Of a stretch of 64,000 bases of DNA, positions 1 to 10,035 are shown one piece after another. The notes beneath the pieces are model-generated. The model saw only the letters and a program-made list of their open reading frames with translations. It was not told the origin of the DNA and ran no database searches. A program made the position numbers and the translations under genes. Position 1 is the first letter of the stretch, and each line of letters begins with the position of its first letter. Location of the stretch: the NCBI RefSeq assembly GCF_000411115.1, contig NZ_KE150253.1:496001-560000 (forward strand), written 5' to 3'. The stretch comes from Capnocytophaga granulosa ATCC 51502. Its GTDB lineage: Bacteria > Bacteroidota > Bacteroidia > Flavobacteriales > Flavobacteriaceae.

Positions 1-402
1 GGATTGCCCATAGAGTTCTGCCCTATAAATAGGGAGGATATAGTGGTCAATATCTCGGTTGAACCACTTAAGGAAACGGTAGAGAAAGTGCTGTTTGCGC
101 TCGGAGGGAACAAAGTCTTTTAATTTGCTGAATAATAAGCTGTCTTGTCTATGATAAAGTCTTTGGGTAAGTGCGCCAGAGTTGAGCCCCAATTGCAGAG
201 GATTGCCTGAAAGGTATAGCTCCCATATCCCTTGTTGGTTTCGAATAAGATAGTTATCCTCAAAGTAGTATAAGGAATCCTTAATATGCGCTACCACAGG
301 TGTTTGTGCGGAGTATGAAGAGACATTGGGCGGACTTATTTTTCTGTGGAAGACCCCACAAGAGCAAAGCAAAAGAAGGAGCGCATAGCAGACATTTTTC
401 AT
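1..402 (-). CDS. C45-family autoproteolytic acyltransferase/hydrolase-like lipoprotein (5' part, runs off left edge)
   Basis: The frame is open from ATG at 402 to the window edge (134 codons), so only the N-terminal part is visible. It begins with a lipoprotein signal (MKNVCYALLLLLCSCG, lipobox Cys near residue 15). The segment around residues 42-100 (DSLYYFEDNYLIRNQQGIWE, then SGNPLQLGLNSGAL) resembles the N-terminal region of Bacteroidota C45-family (acyl-CoA:6-aminopenicillanate acyltransferase-like) proteins. The autoproteolytic cysteine would lie beyond the edge and cannot be checked. It starts 12 bases after the SafE-like gene stop and is probably co-transcribed with it. Substrate unknown; family call by recollection only. 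Confidence 0.6.
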   Translation of the reverse strand, partial: MKNVCYALLLLLCSCGVFHRKISPPNVSSYSAQTPVVAHIKDSLYYFEDNYLIRNQQGIWELYLSGNPLQLGLNSGALTQRLYHRQDSLLFSKLKDFVPSERKQHFLYRFLKWFNRDIDHYILPIYRAELYGQS

Positions 403-414
403 GGGTATAAAGAG

Positions 415-1113
415 TTAGCAATCAGCCTTAGGGTGCAGTAATAAGTGCGTATCAGCAGGGGAGAGGTAAGGAATCCCCAGCCCCAGACCACGTAGGATAA
501 AGAGAATCCCAACGATAATAACCACTATAGGTAGCCACTGGTTCAGCTGGCGGCGCAAGGCCACTGGTAGGAAATTTCCCAAAAGCACAAGCAGGAGCAT
601 CAGTGGAATGGTACCCAGCCCGAAAGCCGTCATATAGCCCATACTACCCCATAGGTTTCCCATAGTCAAGGCACCAAAGAGGGCAGTATAGACCAAACCA
701 CAAGGCAGAAATCCATTGAGAAAACCTATAGTGAAGGAACTTGAAAGTGTCTTTTTTGTCAGCTGTCGCCCTAAAGCATTCTTGAGTAGGGCAAAGCCCT
801 TGAGCAAGGGGTTCTGAACGCCCTTTAGTGAGATATGAAAGAGCGAAAAAAGCCCCATACTCACCATAACAAGCCCAGCCAAGATGGAGAACTCTTGCTG
901 GTATTCGGCTATAAAAAGCCCTTCCCCTACCAAGCCAAAGAGAAGCCCTATAAGGCTATAGGCGAGGGTCTTGCCTATGAAATAGGCTCCTAACTGTAGG
1001 TAGCGAAAGCCCTTGTGCTGTCTTTGCAAAGGAATCAACAAGGCAATAGGGCCACACATACCCACGCAGTGTAGGCTGCCCACAAGGCCTAAGGTGAAAG
1101 CCAGTAGGTACAT
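415..1113 (-). CDS. SafE/TauE-like (UreH transmembrane domain) membrane protein of the cbb3 oxidase assembly set
   Basis: A 232-residue polytopic membrane protein with about six hydrophobic segments. It carries the hallmark GSLHCVGMCGPIAL near the N terminus and GFLNGFLPCGLVYTAL mid-protein, the paired Cys/Pro motifs of the SafE/UreH-like transmembrane family (related to DsbD membrane domains). In Bacteroidota this gene normally follows ccoG and ccoH at the end of the cbb3 cytochrome oxidase cluster, and a role in metal or thiol handling during oxidase assembly is inferred from that. Its ATG directly abuts the ccoH stop, indicating translational coupling. The oxidase structural genes are not in this window. 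Confidence 0.8.
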   Translation of the reverse strand: MYLLAFTLGLVGSLHCVGMCGPIALLIPLQRQHKGFRYLQLGAYFIGKTLAYSLIGLLFGLVGEGLFIAEYQQEFSILAGLVMVSMGLFSLFHISLKGVQNPLLKGFALLKNALGRQLTKKTLSSSFTIGFLNGFLPCGLVYTALFGALTMGNLWGSMGYMTAFGLGTIPLMLLLVLLGNFLPVALRRQLNQWLPIVVIIVGILFILRGLGLGIPYLSPADTHLLLHPKADC

Positions 1114-1575
1114 CTAATAATTGACTTTGTCAAATAAGCTCAAGTAATTCTTTCCCTCAAAGCCGTATTCCACGCGAATATTCCAGCGCCCCTTTGTGAG
1201 CAACTTGTCGGGAATCAGCAGCGAACAACCATCAAGAGTCGTGATCGGTAGGGTAAAGTCCAGTTTGCTATCCGATGGGCGATAGCAAAAAATCACCCCG
1301 ATGACTTCTTTGCCTGTTACAGCAGTAGGGAAATCAAGGCGAATGCCTTCTTTGGCGCCCGTAGTATAAGCAATATCCACTTGCATATGAGCCTCTAAGG
1401 TTTGTTTTTCGGCATCTATATTCTTTTGGAAATCCAGCTCTTGAGCGTAATAGTTCTCAGTAACCAGCTCATGATCATACTTTTTATCCACTAAAGTGAT
1501 GATAAAAAAGTACATAATAAATCCAGCAAAGGCCAAAATAGCCAAAAGAATGCCTGTGCCCCAAGTAAATTTCAT
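1114..1575 (-). CDS. ccoH: FixH/CcoH family protein, cbb3 oxidase assembly
   Basis: A small membrane-anchored protein of 153 residues. The N terminus MKFTWGTGILLAILAFAG followed by a hydrophobic run to about residue 27 is typical of flavobacterial FixH/CcoH. The remainder is a periplasmic domain with the usual E-L-D-F-Q-K region (about residues 45-55). FixH/CcoH helps assemble or stabilise cbb3-type cytochrome oxidase. The frame could start farther upstream at a TTG (1596), but the ATG at 1575 gives the conserved N terminus. It is first in a ccoH-safE-C45 run and has its own promoter-like motif, so it seems split from the rest of the cco operon. Confidence 0.8.
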   Translation of the reverse strand: MKFTWGTGILLAILAFAGFIMYFFIITLVDKKYDHELVTENYYAQELDFQKNIDAEKQTLEAHMQVDIAYTTGAKEGIRLDFPTAVTGKEVIGVIFCYRPSDSKLDFTLPITTLDGCSLLIPDKLLTKGRWNIRVEYGFEGKNYLSLFDKVNY

Positions 1576-1593
1576 AGGTATCTTTTTTGTGAG

Positions 1594-1601
1594 CAAATTT
1601 A
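1594..1601 (-). promoter_or_regulatory. Candidate Bacteroidota -7 box upstream of ccoH
   Basis: On the minus strand this reads TAAATTTG, matching TAnnTTTG. It lies about 20 bases before the ccoH ATG. No -33 TTG at the expected spacing was found, so support is partial. Confidence 0.35.
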
Positions 1602-1680
1602 CTACAAAAAAAGGAATTGTAGCTCATAATTCTATAGATTTTTTTGATAGTTATTTTTCTTTTTCTAAGAGATATTTTAG

Positions 1681-1688
1681 TAACTTTG
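1681..1688 (+). promoter_or_regulatory. Candidate -7 box (TAACTTTG) upstream of the M23 peptidase gene
   Basis: TAACTTTG matches TAnnTTTG and lies 58 bases before the M23 ATG. The nearest TTG upstream is about 34 bases away, farther than usual, so only the -7 element is convincing. Confidence 0.45.
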
Positions 1689-1745
1689 CACCAAATTTGA
1701 ACTGTGAGGCAATGAGCCATGACTAATAATTAATAACTAACAACT

Positions 1746-3464
1746 ATGCTAAGGTTTCTTATTGCATTTTTTTCTTTTTCTCTTTTGTATGCCCAACAGC
1801 AGGCAGCCTCACAAAGGGAGTTCCCTAAGGATTATTTCGGGTCGCCTTTGGATATTCCGCTTTCTTATGCAGGAAATTTCTGCGAATTGCGCCCCAACCA
1901 CTTTCATGGAGGCTTAGATATCAAAACCGATGGCAAGGAGGGGCTTAAGATATATGCCGCTGCGGAGGGCTTTGTCTCTTGTATCAAAGTGAGCACCTAT
2001 GGCTATGGCAAGGTGATGTATATAGACCACCCCAATGGCTATACTACTGTGTATGCGCACTTGCAGAAGTTTGCTCCTGAAATAGAGAAATTTGTCAAGG
2101 AACGCCAGTATCTGTTGGAGAAATACGATGTAGAAATAGAGTTCAAACCCACCGACTTTCCTGTCAAAAAAGGCGATTGGGTAGCTCTTAGTGGGAATAC
2201 AGGCGGCAGCGCTGGCCCTCACCTGCACTACGAGATACGGGATACACAAACTACCAATGCCTACAATCCTTTACTCTTTGGCTATCCTAATGAAGATGAT
2301 ATAGCTCCCTTGGTATATAAGTTCGTGGCCTATCCCATAGGAGAGGAGTCCGCTATTGAGGGTATACAAGAGGAGCGCAATGTACTCTTGGGCAAGGATA
2401 AGAATACGGACGAATACCTCACTTCCAAGATTACTGCTCAAGGGCGTATAGGCTTGGGCGTATATACCTTGGATAAGATGACAGGCACTCGCAACTCCTA
2501 TGGGGTGTACAAGATTTCCCTATGGGTCAATGGCAGCGAGAAACTCTCTTATACCTTTGATGAACTTATAAAGGGTGAAGACCCTTACCTGAATACCCTT
2601 ATTGACTACCCTCTTTATGTAAAAACAGGTGCAAGGGTGCAGCACTTATACAGGGAACCTCAGAATAAGCTCTCTATCTACACCACTCCACAGGAAAGTG
2701 ATGGAATTATCCAAGTGGAGGATGGTATGACCTACCTTGTAGAGGTCAAAATAGAGGATTTTAATAGAAACACGACCACTCTCAACCTTACTATAGAGGG
2801 TAAAAAAGAGCCTATCACAGGCCTTCGTCCAGAAAGCAAGGGGACACCTCTTGTTGCCAAGCGCGATAATATGTATAAAACGGAAAACATGTCCGTATAT
2901 ATCCCCGAAGATACCTTTTTCCAAGATACTTTTATTGAGGTAAGACAAAATGGGGATACACTTTCTGTCTTGGCGCCGACTCAACCTCTCAAAAATCAAT
3001 ACAATGTCGTATTTGATGCTTCCAAATATACCCAAGCACAACTTCCTTATGTATGTGTAGCCTCCGTAAAGGGTAAAAATTCTAAGAAATATTACCAATA
3101 CACCTATCGTAAGGACAATATTGTTTCGGCTAAGGTGAAGACTTTAGGGCGTTTTGTATTGACAACCGATACAAAAGCGCCTGTGATAAAGCCACTCAAC
3201 TTTTCTAAGGTAAAGAATAATATCGCCAAGCTAGACAAGCTCAAGGTGAACGTTACCGATGATTTCAGTGGTATAGGCAAATTCTCCGCTACAATCAATG
3301 GCAAATGGGTGCTTATGGAGTATGAGCATAAGGATAAGACACTCACATTTACCCTTGCCGACCGCTATTTCACCCCCGATGAAGACTATACTTTTGAACT
3401 TACCGTTGCCGACAAAGTGGGCAACGAAAGTGTGCTGACCATTCCTTTGGTGTATAAACCCTGA
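1746..3464 (+). CDS. M23 family metallopeptidase (LytM-like) with C-terminal beta-sandwich region
   Basis: A secreted 572-residue protein: signal peptide to about residue 17 (ending YAQQQ), then an M23 domain. The zinc ligands are visible as H54-G-G-L-D58 and the H159-L-H161 pair (GPHLHYEIRD). An insertion of about 30 residues lies inside the M23 domain after TTVYAHLQKF. Residues from about 200 to 572 look like Ig-like beta domains (VTDDFSGIG...), as in flavobacterial M23 proteins of this size. The family cleaves peptidoglycan cross-bridges or regulates cell-wall hydrolysis in the periplasm. Divergent from ccoH; a heptad repeat array begins just after its stop. Confidence 0.9.
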   Translation: MLRFLIAFFSFSLLYAQQQAASQREFPKDYFGSPLDIPLSYAGNFCELRPNHFHGGLDIKTDGKEGLKIYAAAEGFVSCIKVSTYGYGKVMYIDHPNGYTTVYAHLQKFAPEIEKFVKERQYLLEKYDVEIEFKPTDFPVKKGDWVALSGNTGGSAGPHLHYEIRDTQTTNAYNPLLFGYPNEDDIAPLVYKFVAYPIGEESAIEGIQEERNVLLGKDKNTDEYLTSKITAQGRIGLGVYTLDKMTGTRNSYGVYKISLWVNGSEKLSYTFDELIKGEDPYLNTLIDYPLYVKTGARVQHLYREPQNKLSIYTTPQESDGIIQVEDGMTYLVEVKIEDFNRNTTTLNLTIEGKKEPITGLRPESKGTPLVAKRDNMYKTENMSVYIPEDTFFQDTFIEVRQNGDTLSVLAPTQPLKNQYNVVFDASKYTQAQLPYVCVASVKGKNSKKYYQYTYRKDNIVSAKVKTLGRFVLTTDTKAPVIKPLNFSKVKNNIAKLDKLKVNVTDDFSGIGKFSATINGKWVLMEYEHKDKTLTFTLADRYFTPDEDYTFELTVADKVGNESVLTIPLVYKP

Positions 3465-3465
3465 T

Positions 3466-3497
3466 TTAGTGACTAATGACAAGTGACAAACGACTAA
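3466..3497 (+). repeat. Heptanucleotide array after the M23 stop
   Basis: Units of the form TTAGTGAC/TAATGAC/AAGTGAC/AAACGAC follow one another with 7-base spacing directly after the stop codon. Same family as the arrays at 27890, 31657 and 40378. Confidence 0.7.
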
Positions 3498-3707
3498 TTT
3501 CTATTCGCTGTCGTTTGTCTTGTAGCTCGTGCCTATGTCTTATAAAAATCTATGAAAATCTGAGGACGTTTTTTTGTTATCTCAAACATACATTAATAAA
3601 AAGCCTTGATTTTTTGTTCTTTATGTAAATTAAGAATAAAAAATTAAAATTTATTAGGTTTGTTTAGTAAAAAATCGTAAATTAGCAGCTCAATAATCTT
3701 CTTTGAG

Positions 3708-6700
3708 ATGAAAGCAATCTTACGCTGCTTATGTCTTCTTATAGGCATACAAGTAGTTCAGGCACAGGACAATCTGCAAGCGATATATGCACACTTTGCC
3801 TCCTCTTCCGTAGAGTGGTCTATTACACTTCCTCATATGAGGGAGCCGCTCCCTATCCATTGGCAAGAACGCCAAGGGGCTTTCAACAGCAAGGGGTATC
3901 GCTCCTTTGTAGGCTACCATGCAGATGCCTTTGTAGGTACCCTTACGCTGAGTGAGCAAACACTCTTTGGAGAAATCCTTTACGGAGGGAAGGCCTATGT
4001 ACTGACGGTTTCTGATAAGGGAGTGCTACAGCTCACCCAAGAGCGAAAAACACGTTGTGGGGCAGTAGCTATTCAAAAGAAAAATACCCCTAAGGCCAGC
4101 CGTGGCGTGGGTTTCCGCAATATGTTTCCTGAAAGTGATGAGGACAAAAACGATCCTCCTATCACCCAACCCAAGCCGTATAACTTGCTCTACCCTAATA
4201 GCTTAATTCATACCGATGGGGTATGGCGTGAGTATCGCCTTGCCCTGCCCGTGGATTATAGCTACTACGCTATGAAGAAACCTTTCAATGGGGATAAGGC
4301 TAAGATAAGGGCTTTTTGGTATGCCACAGAGACTTTCCTTAACGAACTCTATGGCAATGATATAGGGGTTCATTTTAAACTAATAGACGATGACCAATTG
4401 ATCTTCACTTCCCCCAAAGATGCTCTTTTCCCTAATATACAAGGGGGAAATGAAGTAGTTAATAATGGTACTATTGTCTTTAACAAAAAGTACGACCCAA
4501 AGAAATACGATTTGGCAGTCATTCTAACCGATTTTAAGGAGCGTTACAATGGTTTAGCCGCTGTATATGCAGCCTATCAGGAGCATCAGAAGGCTTGCGC
4601 TGCCGCTCGTCCCGTTGGCCCCTCTACCATAGCGCATGAGATAGGGCACATGTTCGGTGCTGACCACACGTTCTCTAACGGAGGACAATATTCTGAAAAG
4701 ACAGAAACCGATAGTGGACAGTCTATCATGAGCTATGGTCATGAGTATCCCCGTGATTTCTTCTCCCTGATCAGTGTTCAGATTATTCGCGCTTTCTTAG
4801 GCAATTCCATGGCCTACTATGCCGATAGAGCCTATACTCAGGAAAGGGGAAAGAGGGTAGAGGGAACAGGAAGTAATTTAGTATATGGGGTTAAGACACA
4901 GAATAGGCCTCCTTCCTTGGAGCGCGCACGCCTCAAACAGGAATATGTAATACCTCAAAATACCTATTTCCAGTTCTACCTCACAGCCACTGATCCCGAA
5001 GGGGACGCGCTTACTTATATGGCGCATCCTGCCGATAGGCGCTTCCATTCTTCTAGGTCTAATGCGCAGTTCCTCACTTATAAGGGTACAGCAAGCAATC
5101 ATATCCGCTTCCAAGAGGAATGGTTTGAGGTAGAACGCAATACCTTTGCAGTGGCCAAGGGTACGGTCTCCTATCACCCTGGTACTTTTACCTTTTGGTT
5201 GGGGGTAGCCGATCATAACAAGAGTGATCCTCACCATGTTCCCCAGTATGATGTAGTGGAGACTAAAGTGAAAATCGTAAAAGGCAAACCCTTTGAGATA
5301 CAGGGCTTTGACAATGGCGCCAAGTACAAGCCCAATAAGGTGTATCATGCAGGTGATCGTCTTACACTTCGCTGGCAAGTGGATACAGATATTTTCTCAC
5401 CACAGAGCAAAGTGCGTATCCTCCTCTCTGATGATTCAGGTAAGACCTATAAGTATGTCCTTGTGGGGGAAGCACCCAATAATGGTACTTGTGAGATTAC
5501 CCTTCCCAATGTAGCCATTGGTACCACGCATGGCTACTTTGGCAATCCCAAAGGGCAGGGAATCATCAAGGTAGAAGTGATTGACGGCTTAGCTTATGCT
5601 CTTTCTACAAAATCACCTTATAAGGACGGAGGCTTTATCCTAGAGAAAGATAATAAAGCGTCAGCACCACTACAATTTGTTGCCGCTACCTTACCTAAGG
5701 ATATTTCAGTTAGGACAGAAGCGAACGTTCCTGCCGTGCAGTTGCCTACTGCTACAGGGGGGTGTACAACACCTGTGGTAAGCTACCAAGATCACCGCAA
5801 TACTACTGACTATGCACCCAATACAGCCATAGAACGTACTTTCAGGGCGGAGGATAGTTGTGGTAACTATATCACTCATACCCAACTGATACTCATAGGG
5901 GAGAACAAGATAAGTTTTCCTACCTCTAAGCCTGAAGGGGGAGAAACCCCTGCGCCCCAGCCACAACCTAAGCCTAAACCTAAACCAGCACCTTTGGCTT
6001 TTGTAAGTGGCTCTCTCCCTCCGCAACAGCTTACGGTTGCTTGCAGGGAGGCTATTGCTACCCCCGCCACTATAGCCTTACAAGGGGGGTGTGGGGTCAT
6101 TACCGAAAGGGTGCAACAGCAGTCAGTCTCAACAACCGAGGCTTGTTATGCCCTTAAGCGAACCTATACCTTTACAGATGAGTGCCAAAACCAACTGACT
6201 TTTGAACAGATAATTAGGGTTAAGGACGAGCAACCTCCTGTCTTTGTGGAATCTTTGCCTAAGGACTTAACCATAGAGGAGGGGACTCCTATACCTGCTC
6301 AGGCTACCCTTACGGCTACCGATAATTGTCAAGGGGTAAAGGTAACTACCTATCAGCAGCAACAACTTAAGGAAGGAAAGCTTGCTAAGGTGATTTACCA
6401 ATGGGTAGCTACTGACAATTGTGGGAATCGAACCACTCATATACAGGCGATTACCATTACCCCCAGAGAACCACTTAGGTTTCTGACAACAGACTTTCCC
6501 AAGGATATAGAGCAACCCTGTGCTGTGGCACTCCCTCAGGCAGTGACACTACAGACAAAGGGGGGATGTCCTCCTATTACGCTCACTCATGAGGATATAA
6601 AACAGCAAGGTTATTGTCCTCATTCCTATACGATTATGCGTATGTATACTGCCACAGATCGCTGTGGTGCTGCTATACACTATACCCAACTGATAAAGGT

Positions 6701-7499
6701 AGTGGATAATACCCCTCCTGCTTTTGTAGGTACGCTTCCACAAGATAGAAGTATAGAGGAAGGCACCCCTCTACCAGCCCAACAAACCCTTGCCGCAACC
6801 GATGATTGTGGAGAGGTAACCATTACATTCCAAAAAACAGAAGTAAAAGGTACTCCTGCCAAAGTATTATACCAATGGATAGCCACTGATGCCTGTGGTA
6901 ACAAGGCTACCCATACCCAGACTATCACTCTGGTTCCTAAACCTAAACCAGCGCCGAAACCTGAGCCAGCACCTAAGCCTGAGCCCAAACCAACACCTAA
7001 ACCTGAGTCGAAACCCGAGCCAGCGCCAGCACCGAAACCAGCGCCAGCACCAGTACCTGAACCGAAACCAGCACCAGTGCCAACACCTGAGCCAGCGCCA
7101 ACACCGAAACCTGAGCCAGCGCCAGCACCTAAGCCTGAATCAAAACCAACACCAACACCAACACCTGAGCCGCTACCTATTCCAGATAGAGTAGAAGAGT
7201 CTAAGCAGATACAAGTGTATAATGGTGTTTCTGCTGAAAGTGGTTCAGAAAACTATTTTAAAGTGGAAAATACAGACCCTAATACGCCTATTGAGGTGAT
7301 AATCTTCAATGAAATGGGACTTATTGTATACGAAAGTGACCATTACCAGGCTCAAGGAGACTTATTTACAGGGTATGCTAATGTAAAAGGCGTTGTCGCC
7401 AGTGGACAACGCCTCCCATCAGGTACTTATTTCTATGTACTTTCCTATACCCATAGCGGGAAACAGGAAACAAAGAAAGGATTCCTCTATTTAAGGTAA
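3708..7499 (+). CDS. Secreted reprolysin-like zinc metalloprotease with HYR-like repeats and T9SS type B sorting domain (paralogue 1)
   Basis: 1263 residues. Signal peptide 1-20 (ends VVQAQ), then a region to about residue 165 that looks like a propeptide. The catalytic domain contains H310[10 protein letters not shown]320, the metzincin HExxHxxGxxH motif, with a Met-turn in SIMSYG near residue 345. Next come beta-rich domains and several Cys-containing HYR-like repeats ([19 protein letters not shown] and similar). A Pro-rich PAPKPEP linker of about 80 residues precedes the last 95 residues, which match the T9SS type B (gliding-associated) domain: [50 protein letters not shown]. Exported by T9SS and probably surface-bound or released; substrate unknown. 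Confidence 0.88.
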   Translation: MKAILRCLCLLIGIQVVQAQDNLQAIYAHFASSSVEWSITLPHMREPLPIHWQERQGAFNSKGYRSFVGYHADAFVGTLTLSEQTLFGEILYGGKAYVLTVSDKGVLQLTQERKTRCGAVAIQKKNTPKASRGVGFRNMFPESDEDKNDPPITQPKPYNLLYPNSLIHTDGVWREYRLALPVDYSYYAMKKPFNGDKAKIRAFWYATETFLNELYGNDIGVHFKLIDDDQLIFTSPKDALFPNIQGGNEVVNNGTIVFNKKYDPKKYDLAVILTDFKERYNGLAAVYAAYQEHQKACAAARPVGPSTIAHEIGHMFGADHTFSNGGQYSEKTETDSGQSIMSYGHEYPRDFFSLISVQIIRAFLGNSMAYYADRAYTQERGKRVEGTGSNLVYGVKTQNRPPSLERARLKQEYVIPQNTYFQFYLTATDPEGDALTYMAHPADRRFHSSRSNAQFLTYKGTASNHIRFQEEWFEVERNTFAVAKGTVSYHPGTFTFWLGVADHNKSDPHHVPQYDVVETKVKIVKGKPFEIQGFDNGAKYKPNKVYHAGDRLTLRWQVDTDIFSPQSKVRILLSDDSGKTYKYVLVGEAPNNGTCEITLPNVAIGTTHGYFGNPKGQGIIKVEVIDGLAYALSTKSPYKDGGFILEKDNKASAPLQFVAATLPKDISVRTEANVPAVQLPTATGGCTTPVVSYQDHRNTTDYAPNTAIERTFRAEDSCGNYITHTQLILIGENKISFPTSKPEGGETPAPQPQPKPKPKPAPLAFVSGSLPPQQLTVACREAIATPATIALQGGCGVITERVQQQSVSTTEACYALKRTYTFTDECQNQLTFEQIIRVKDEQPPVFVESLPKDLTIEEGTPIPAQATLTATDNCQGVKVTTYQQQQLKEGKLAKVIYQWVATDNCGNRTTHIQAITITPREPLRFLTTDFPKDIEQPCAVALPQAVTLQTKGGCPPITLTHEDIKQQGYCPHSYTIMRMYTATDRCGAAIHYTQLIKVVDNTPPAFVGTLPQDRSIEEGTPLPAQQTLAATDDCGEVTITFQKTEVKGTPAKVLYQWIATDACGNKATHTQTITLVPKPKPAPKPEPAPKPEPKPTPKPESKPEPAPAPKPAPAPVPEPKPAPVPTPEPAPTPKPEPAPAPKPESKPTPTPTPEPLPIPDRVEESKQIQVYNGVSAESGSENYFKVENTDPNTPIEVIIFNEMGLIVYESDHYQAQGDLFTGYANVKGVVASGQRLPSGTYFYVLSYTHSGKQETKKGFLYLR
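6936..7182 (+). repeat. Proline-rich codon repeat in protease paralogue 1
   Basis: Degenerate CCx-AAA/GAG-CCA repeats encode alternating Pro-Lys/Glu-Pro-Ala/Thr. The roughly 80-residue linker separates the HYR-like domains from the sorting domain. Less regular than the arrays in the other two paralogues. Confidence 0.85.
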
Positions 7500-7509
7500 A
7501 GGAGAATGT

Positions 7510-7534
7510 TTATTATTTGTCACTTGTCATTAAG
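7510..7534 (-). repeat. Heptad array forming the htpG 3' end
   Basis: On the minus strand TTAATGA-CAAGTGA-CAAATAA runs through the last codons of htpG, so the terminal residues LMTSDK and the TAA stop are written in repeat sequence. Confidence 0.65.
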
Positions 7535-9402
7535 TTGAAGCTACGCTTAACAAAGGCTGTCAGCGCTTCCCCCTTGAGCAGACCTTGAGATAGGCGTGCC
7601 AAGTCAAAGGACTGACTGATAAGCGCCTTACGTGCAGCCTCATCAGTAGTGGAGAGGATTTGACCAGCTAAGGCACTATTGGTATTTACTACCAAATTGT
7701 ACATCTCTGGGAAGCCTCCGAAGCCCATGCCTCCGCCTACCGCTTGCATCTCTTTCATACGACGAATGAATTCGGGTTGGGTGATACGGAAAGGAGTCGC
7801 TTCGCTCTCCAAGGCTTCTGGTTGTACTGTATAGGCGGTATTCTCTATAGCAGTGGTTACAAAGTCCTTGAGCTTTTCGGTTTCCTCCTCAGAAAGTTTG
7901 GAGATCTGAGTATCTTCTTTCTTGATAAGGTTCTCTATAGAATCGGCATCTACACGGGCAAAGGATATTTTCTCTTGGGTGCTTTCCAATTTTTGGATCA
8001 GGTGAGAGACCAGTGGGGAGTCCAAAAGGAGTACCTCATAGCCTTTGGCTTCTGCTTCAGCGATATAGCTGTGTTGGGCTTCTTTGTTTTGAGCATAAAG
8101 AATGATTGTCTGCTCGTCCTTGTTGGTTTGCAGCGGTTTAATCTTTTCTAAAAGCTCTTCAAAGGTATAGTATTTGTCATTTACGGTAGGGTATAGCGCA
8201 AATTTCTGTGCTTTCTCAAAGAATTTTTCTTCGGAGAGCATACCGTATTCTATCACGATTTTGATATCATTCCATTTCTTTTCAAAATCCTCACGGTTTT
8301 CTTTGAAAAGAGATTGAAGTTTATCGGCTACCTTACGAGTTACGTAGCTGGAGATCTTCTTTACATTTCCATCGGCTTGGAGGTAGGAACGAGAGACATT
8401 TAGCGGAATATCGGGAGAGTCTATCACCCCACGCAAGAGGGTCAAGAACTCAGGAACAATACCTTCCACATTGTCAGTTACAAAGACCTGGTTCTGATAG
8501 AGCTGGATTCTGTCCTTTTGCAATTGCAAGTCATTGCTTAGCTTAGGGAAATAGAGAATCCCTGTAAGATGGAAAGGATAATCCACATTCAGGTGAATGC
8601 TGAACATAGGATCCTCATATTGAGTAGGATAGAGTTCATGATAGAACGCCTTGTAATCCTCATCGGTAAGCTCTGAAGGCTGTTTAGTCCAAGCAGGGTT
8701 AGGGTTATTGATGATATTATCTACCTCCTTATACGCTGTTTTATAGTCCTCAGGGGCATTTTCAGGTCGAGGAAGGGCTTCCTTGCGCATGCCTAGCTTG
8801 ATAGGGATAGGCATGAACTTGTTATATTTTACAAGAAGTTGGCGTATCTTGTTCTCTTCCAAGAACTCTGTGGAGTCTTCAGCTATATGGAGGATAATTT
8901 CGGTACCATGTCCTTCTTTCTCGATAGGTTCTATACTGTAGGCTGGAGAACCATCACACTCCCAGCGTACGGCTTGTGCTCCTTCTTGGTAAGAACGGGT
9001 TAGGATTTCAACCTTATCGGCCACCATAAAAGCCGAATAGAAGCCCAAACCGAAATGTCCAATGATACCTGCATCTTTGGCTGAGTCCTTGTATTTGTTA
9101 AGGAACTCTTCAGCTCCAGAGAAAGCGATTTGGTTGATATATTTTTCCACCTCTTCCTCGGTCATTCCAATACCTTGGTCGGTGATATGTATTTTTTTTC
9201 CTTCTTTATCCACCTTTACCTCAATAATAGGGTTGCCATAAGGTACTTTAGCTTCGCCAATTTGGCAAAGGTGCTTGAGCTTAAGAGTAGCATCGGTAGC
9301 ATTGGAGATCAGCTCACGAAGGAAAATCTCGTGGTCGCTATATAGAAATTTCTTAATAAGTGGAAAAATGTTTTCCACAGAAACATTTATTTGTCCTTTC
9401 AT
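7513..9402 (-). CDS. htpG: Molecular chaperone HtpG (Hsp90)
   Basis: 629 residues from the ATG at 9402. The open frame extends further upstream, but MKGQINVSVENIFPLIKKF is the conserved Hsp90 N terminus. GHKL ATPase motifs are present: E30 and N34 (RELISNATDA), DQGIGMT, and the ATP lid GHFGLGFYSAFMVAD. The middle domain includes SRSYLQADG. Cytosolic ATP-dependent dimeric chaperone, of normal bacterial length and without the eukaryotic MEEVD tail. A -7 box lies at 9429-9436. The last residues (MTSDK) are encoded by heptad repeat sequence, so the natural C terminus may have been altered. It lies on the opposite strand between protease paralogues 1 and 2. Confidence 0.97.
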   Translation of the reverse strand: MKGQINVSVENIFPLIKKFLYSDHEIFLRELISNATDATLKLKHLCQIGEAKVPYGNPIIEVKVDKEGKKIHITDQGIGMTEEEVEKYINQIAFSGAEEFLNKYKDSAKDAGIIGHFGLGFYSAFMVADKVEILTRSYQEGAQAVRWECDGSPAYSIEPIEKEGHGTEIILHIAEDSTEFLEENKIRQLLVKYNKFMPIPIKLGMRKEALPRPENAPEDYKTAYKEVDNIINNPNPAWTKQPSELTDEDYKAFYHELYPTQYEDPMFSIHLNVDYPFHLTGILYFPKLSNDLQLQKDRIQLYQNQVFVTDNVEGIVPEFLTLLRGVIDSPDIPLNVSRSYLQADGNVKKISSYVTRKVADKLQSLFKENREDFEKKWNDIKIVIEYGMLSEEKFFEKAQKFALYPTVNDKYYTFEELLEKIKPLQTNKDEQTIILYAQNKEAQHSYIAEAEAKGYEVLLLDSPLVSHLIQKLESTQEKISFARVDADSIENLIKKEDTQISKLSEEETEKLKDFVTTAIENTAYTVQPEALESEATPFRITQPEFIRRMKEMQAVGGGMGFGGFPEMYNLVVNTNSALAGQILSTTDEAARKALISQSFDLARLSQGLLKGEALTAFVKRSFNLMTSDK

Positions 9403-9428
9403 ACGTGCTTTTTTTCTTTCCTTTTTAG

Positions 9429-9460
9429 CAAAGATAATGCCGCACTTACAAGACTGACAA
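9429..9460 (-). promoter_or_regulatory. Candidate htpG promoter
   Basis: Minus strand: TATCTTTG (9429-9436) with TTG (9458-9460) 21 bases upstream. This fits the Bacteroidota -7/-33 arrangement; the -7 box lies about 27 bases before the htpG ATG. Confidence 0.55.
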
Positions 9461-9528
9461 AATGGCAGGAAGGTTTTGAGTTCTAAGTCTTGAGTTTTGA
9501 GTGAATGAGAAATTTTATTATTTACTAT

Positions 9529-9558
9529 TTGTTTTTTACTTAAAAAATCGTAATTTTG
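9529..9558 (+). promoter_or_regulatory. Promoter of the DUF417 gene
   Basis: TTG (9529-9531), 19 bases, then TAATTTTG (9551-9558): a full match to the Bacteroidota sigma-ABfr-type consensus, 21 bases before the DUF417 start. Confidence 0.6.
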
Positions 9559-9579
9559 CAACTGTAATAAATTATAAAA

Positions 9580-10014
9580 ATGAAAAATAGCAGTACCGTC
9601 CTATGTTACAAAATAGGGTATTACATCAGCCTTTTTGGAGTGGCCACTATTCTACTTTGGATAGGAGCATTCAAGTTTACACACACTGAAGCAGAGGGAA
9701 TTAAACCTTTGGTAGAACATAGCTTTCTGCTCTCATGGCTTTATAAAATACTGAGCTTGCAAGGAGTTTCCAACCTCATAGGTGTAATAGAGATAGCCAT
9801 AGCACTGGCACTAATAGTAGGGATATTCTCACCGATAGTACGTAAATTAGCTTTTGTAGGTTGTACGATTACTTTTCTTATTACTTTGAGCTTTCTTTTT
9901 ACCTCTGCTAAAACCTACTACTACATAGAAGGAGTTCCTGTTACCGATTTCTTTATCTTAAAGGACATTCCTATGTTAGGCTTTGGAATGATAAGTATGA
10001 ACAAGCCTAAGTAG
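9580..10014 (+). CDS. DUF417 family membrane protein (RclC/YkgB-like)
   Basis: 144 residues with about four hydrophobic helices. The segment LWIGAFKFTHTEAEGIKPLV is the DUF417 signature (WIGxxKFTxxEAEGIxPLV). The conserved SPF/FLxTTP region of RclC is less clear here and the protein is somewhat shorter than family members of about 180-200 residues. In E. coli the related RclC belongs to a reactive-chlorine response operon, but no RclA/RclB/RclR gene is next to this one, so that role is not inferred. Own promoter; the heptad-rich 21-base gap to the next protease gene could allow co-transcription. Confidence 0.75.
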   Translation: MKNSSTVLCYKIGYYISLFGVATILLWIGAFKFTHTEAEGIKPLVEHSFLLSWLYKILSLQGVSNLIGVIEIAIALALIVGIFSPIVRKLAFVGCTITFLITLSFLFTSAKTYYYIEGVPVTDFFILKDIPMLGFGMISMNKPK

Positions 10015-10035
10015 TTAAGAACTAACGACTAAAAA

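Noticed and set aside
9403-9561. Extended htpG start upstream of 9402
   Set aside because: The extension overlaps the promoter box and lies before the conserved N terminus MKGQINVSVEN.
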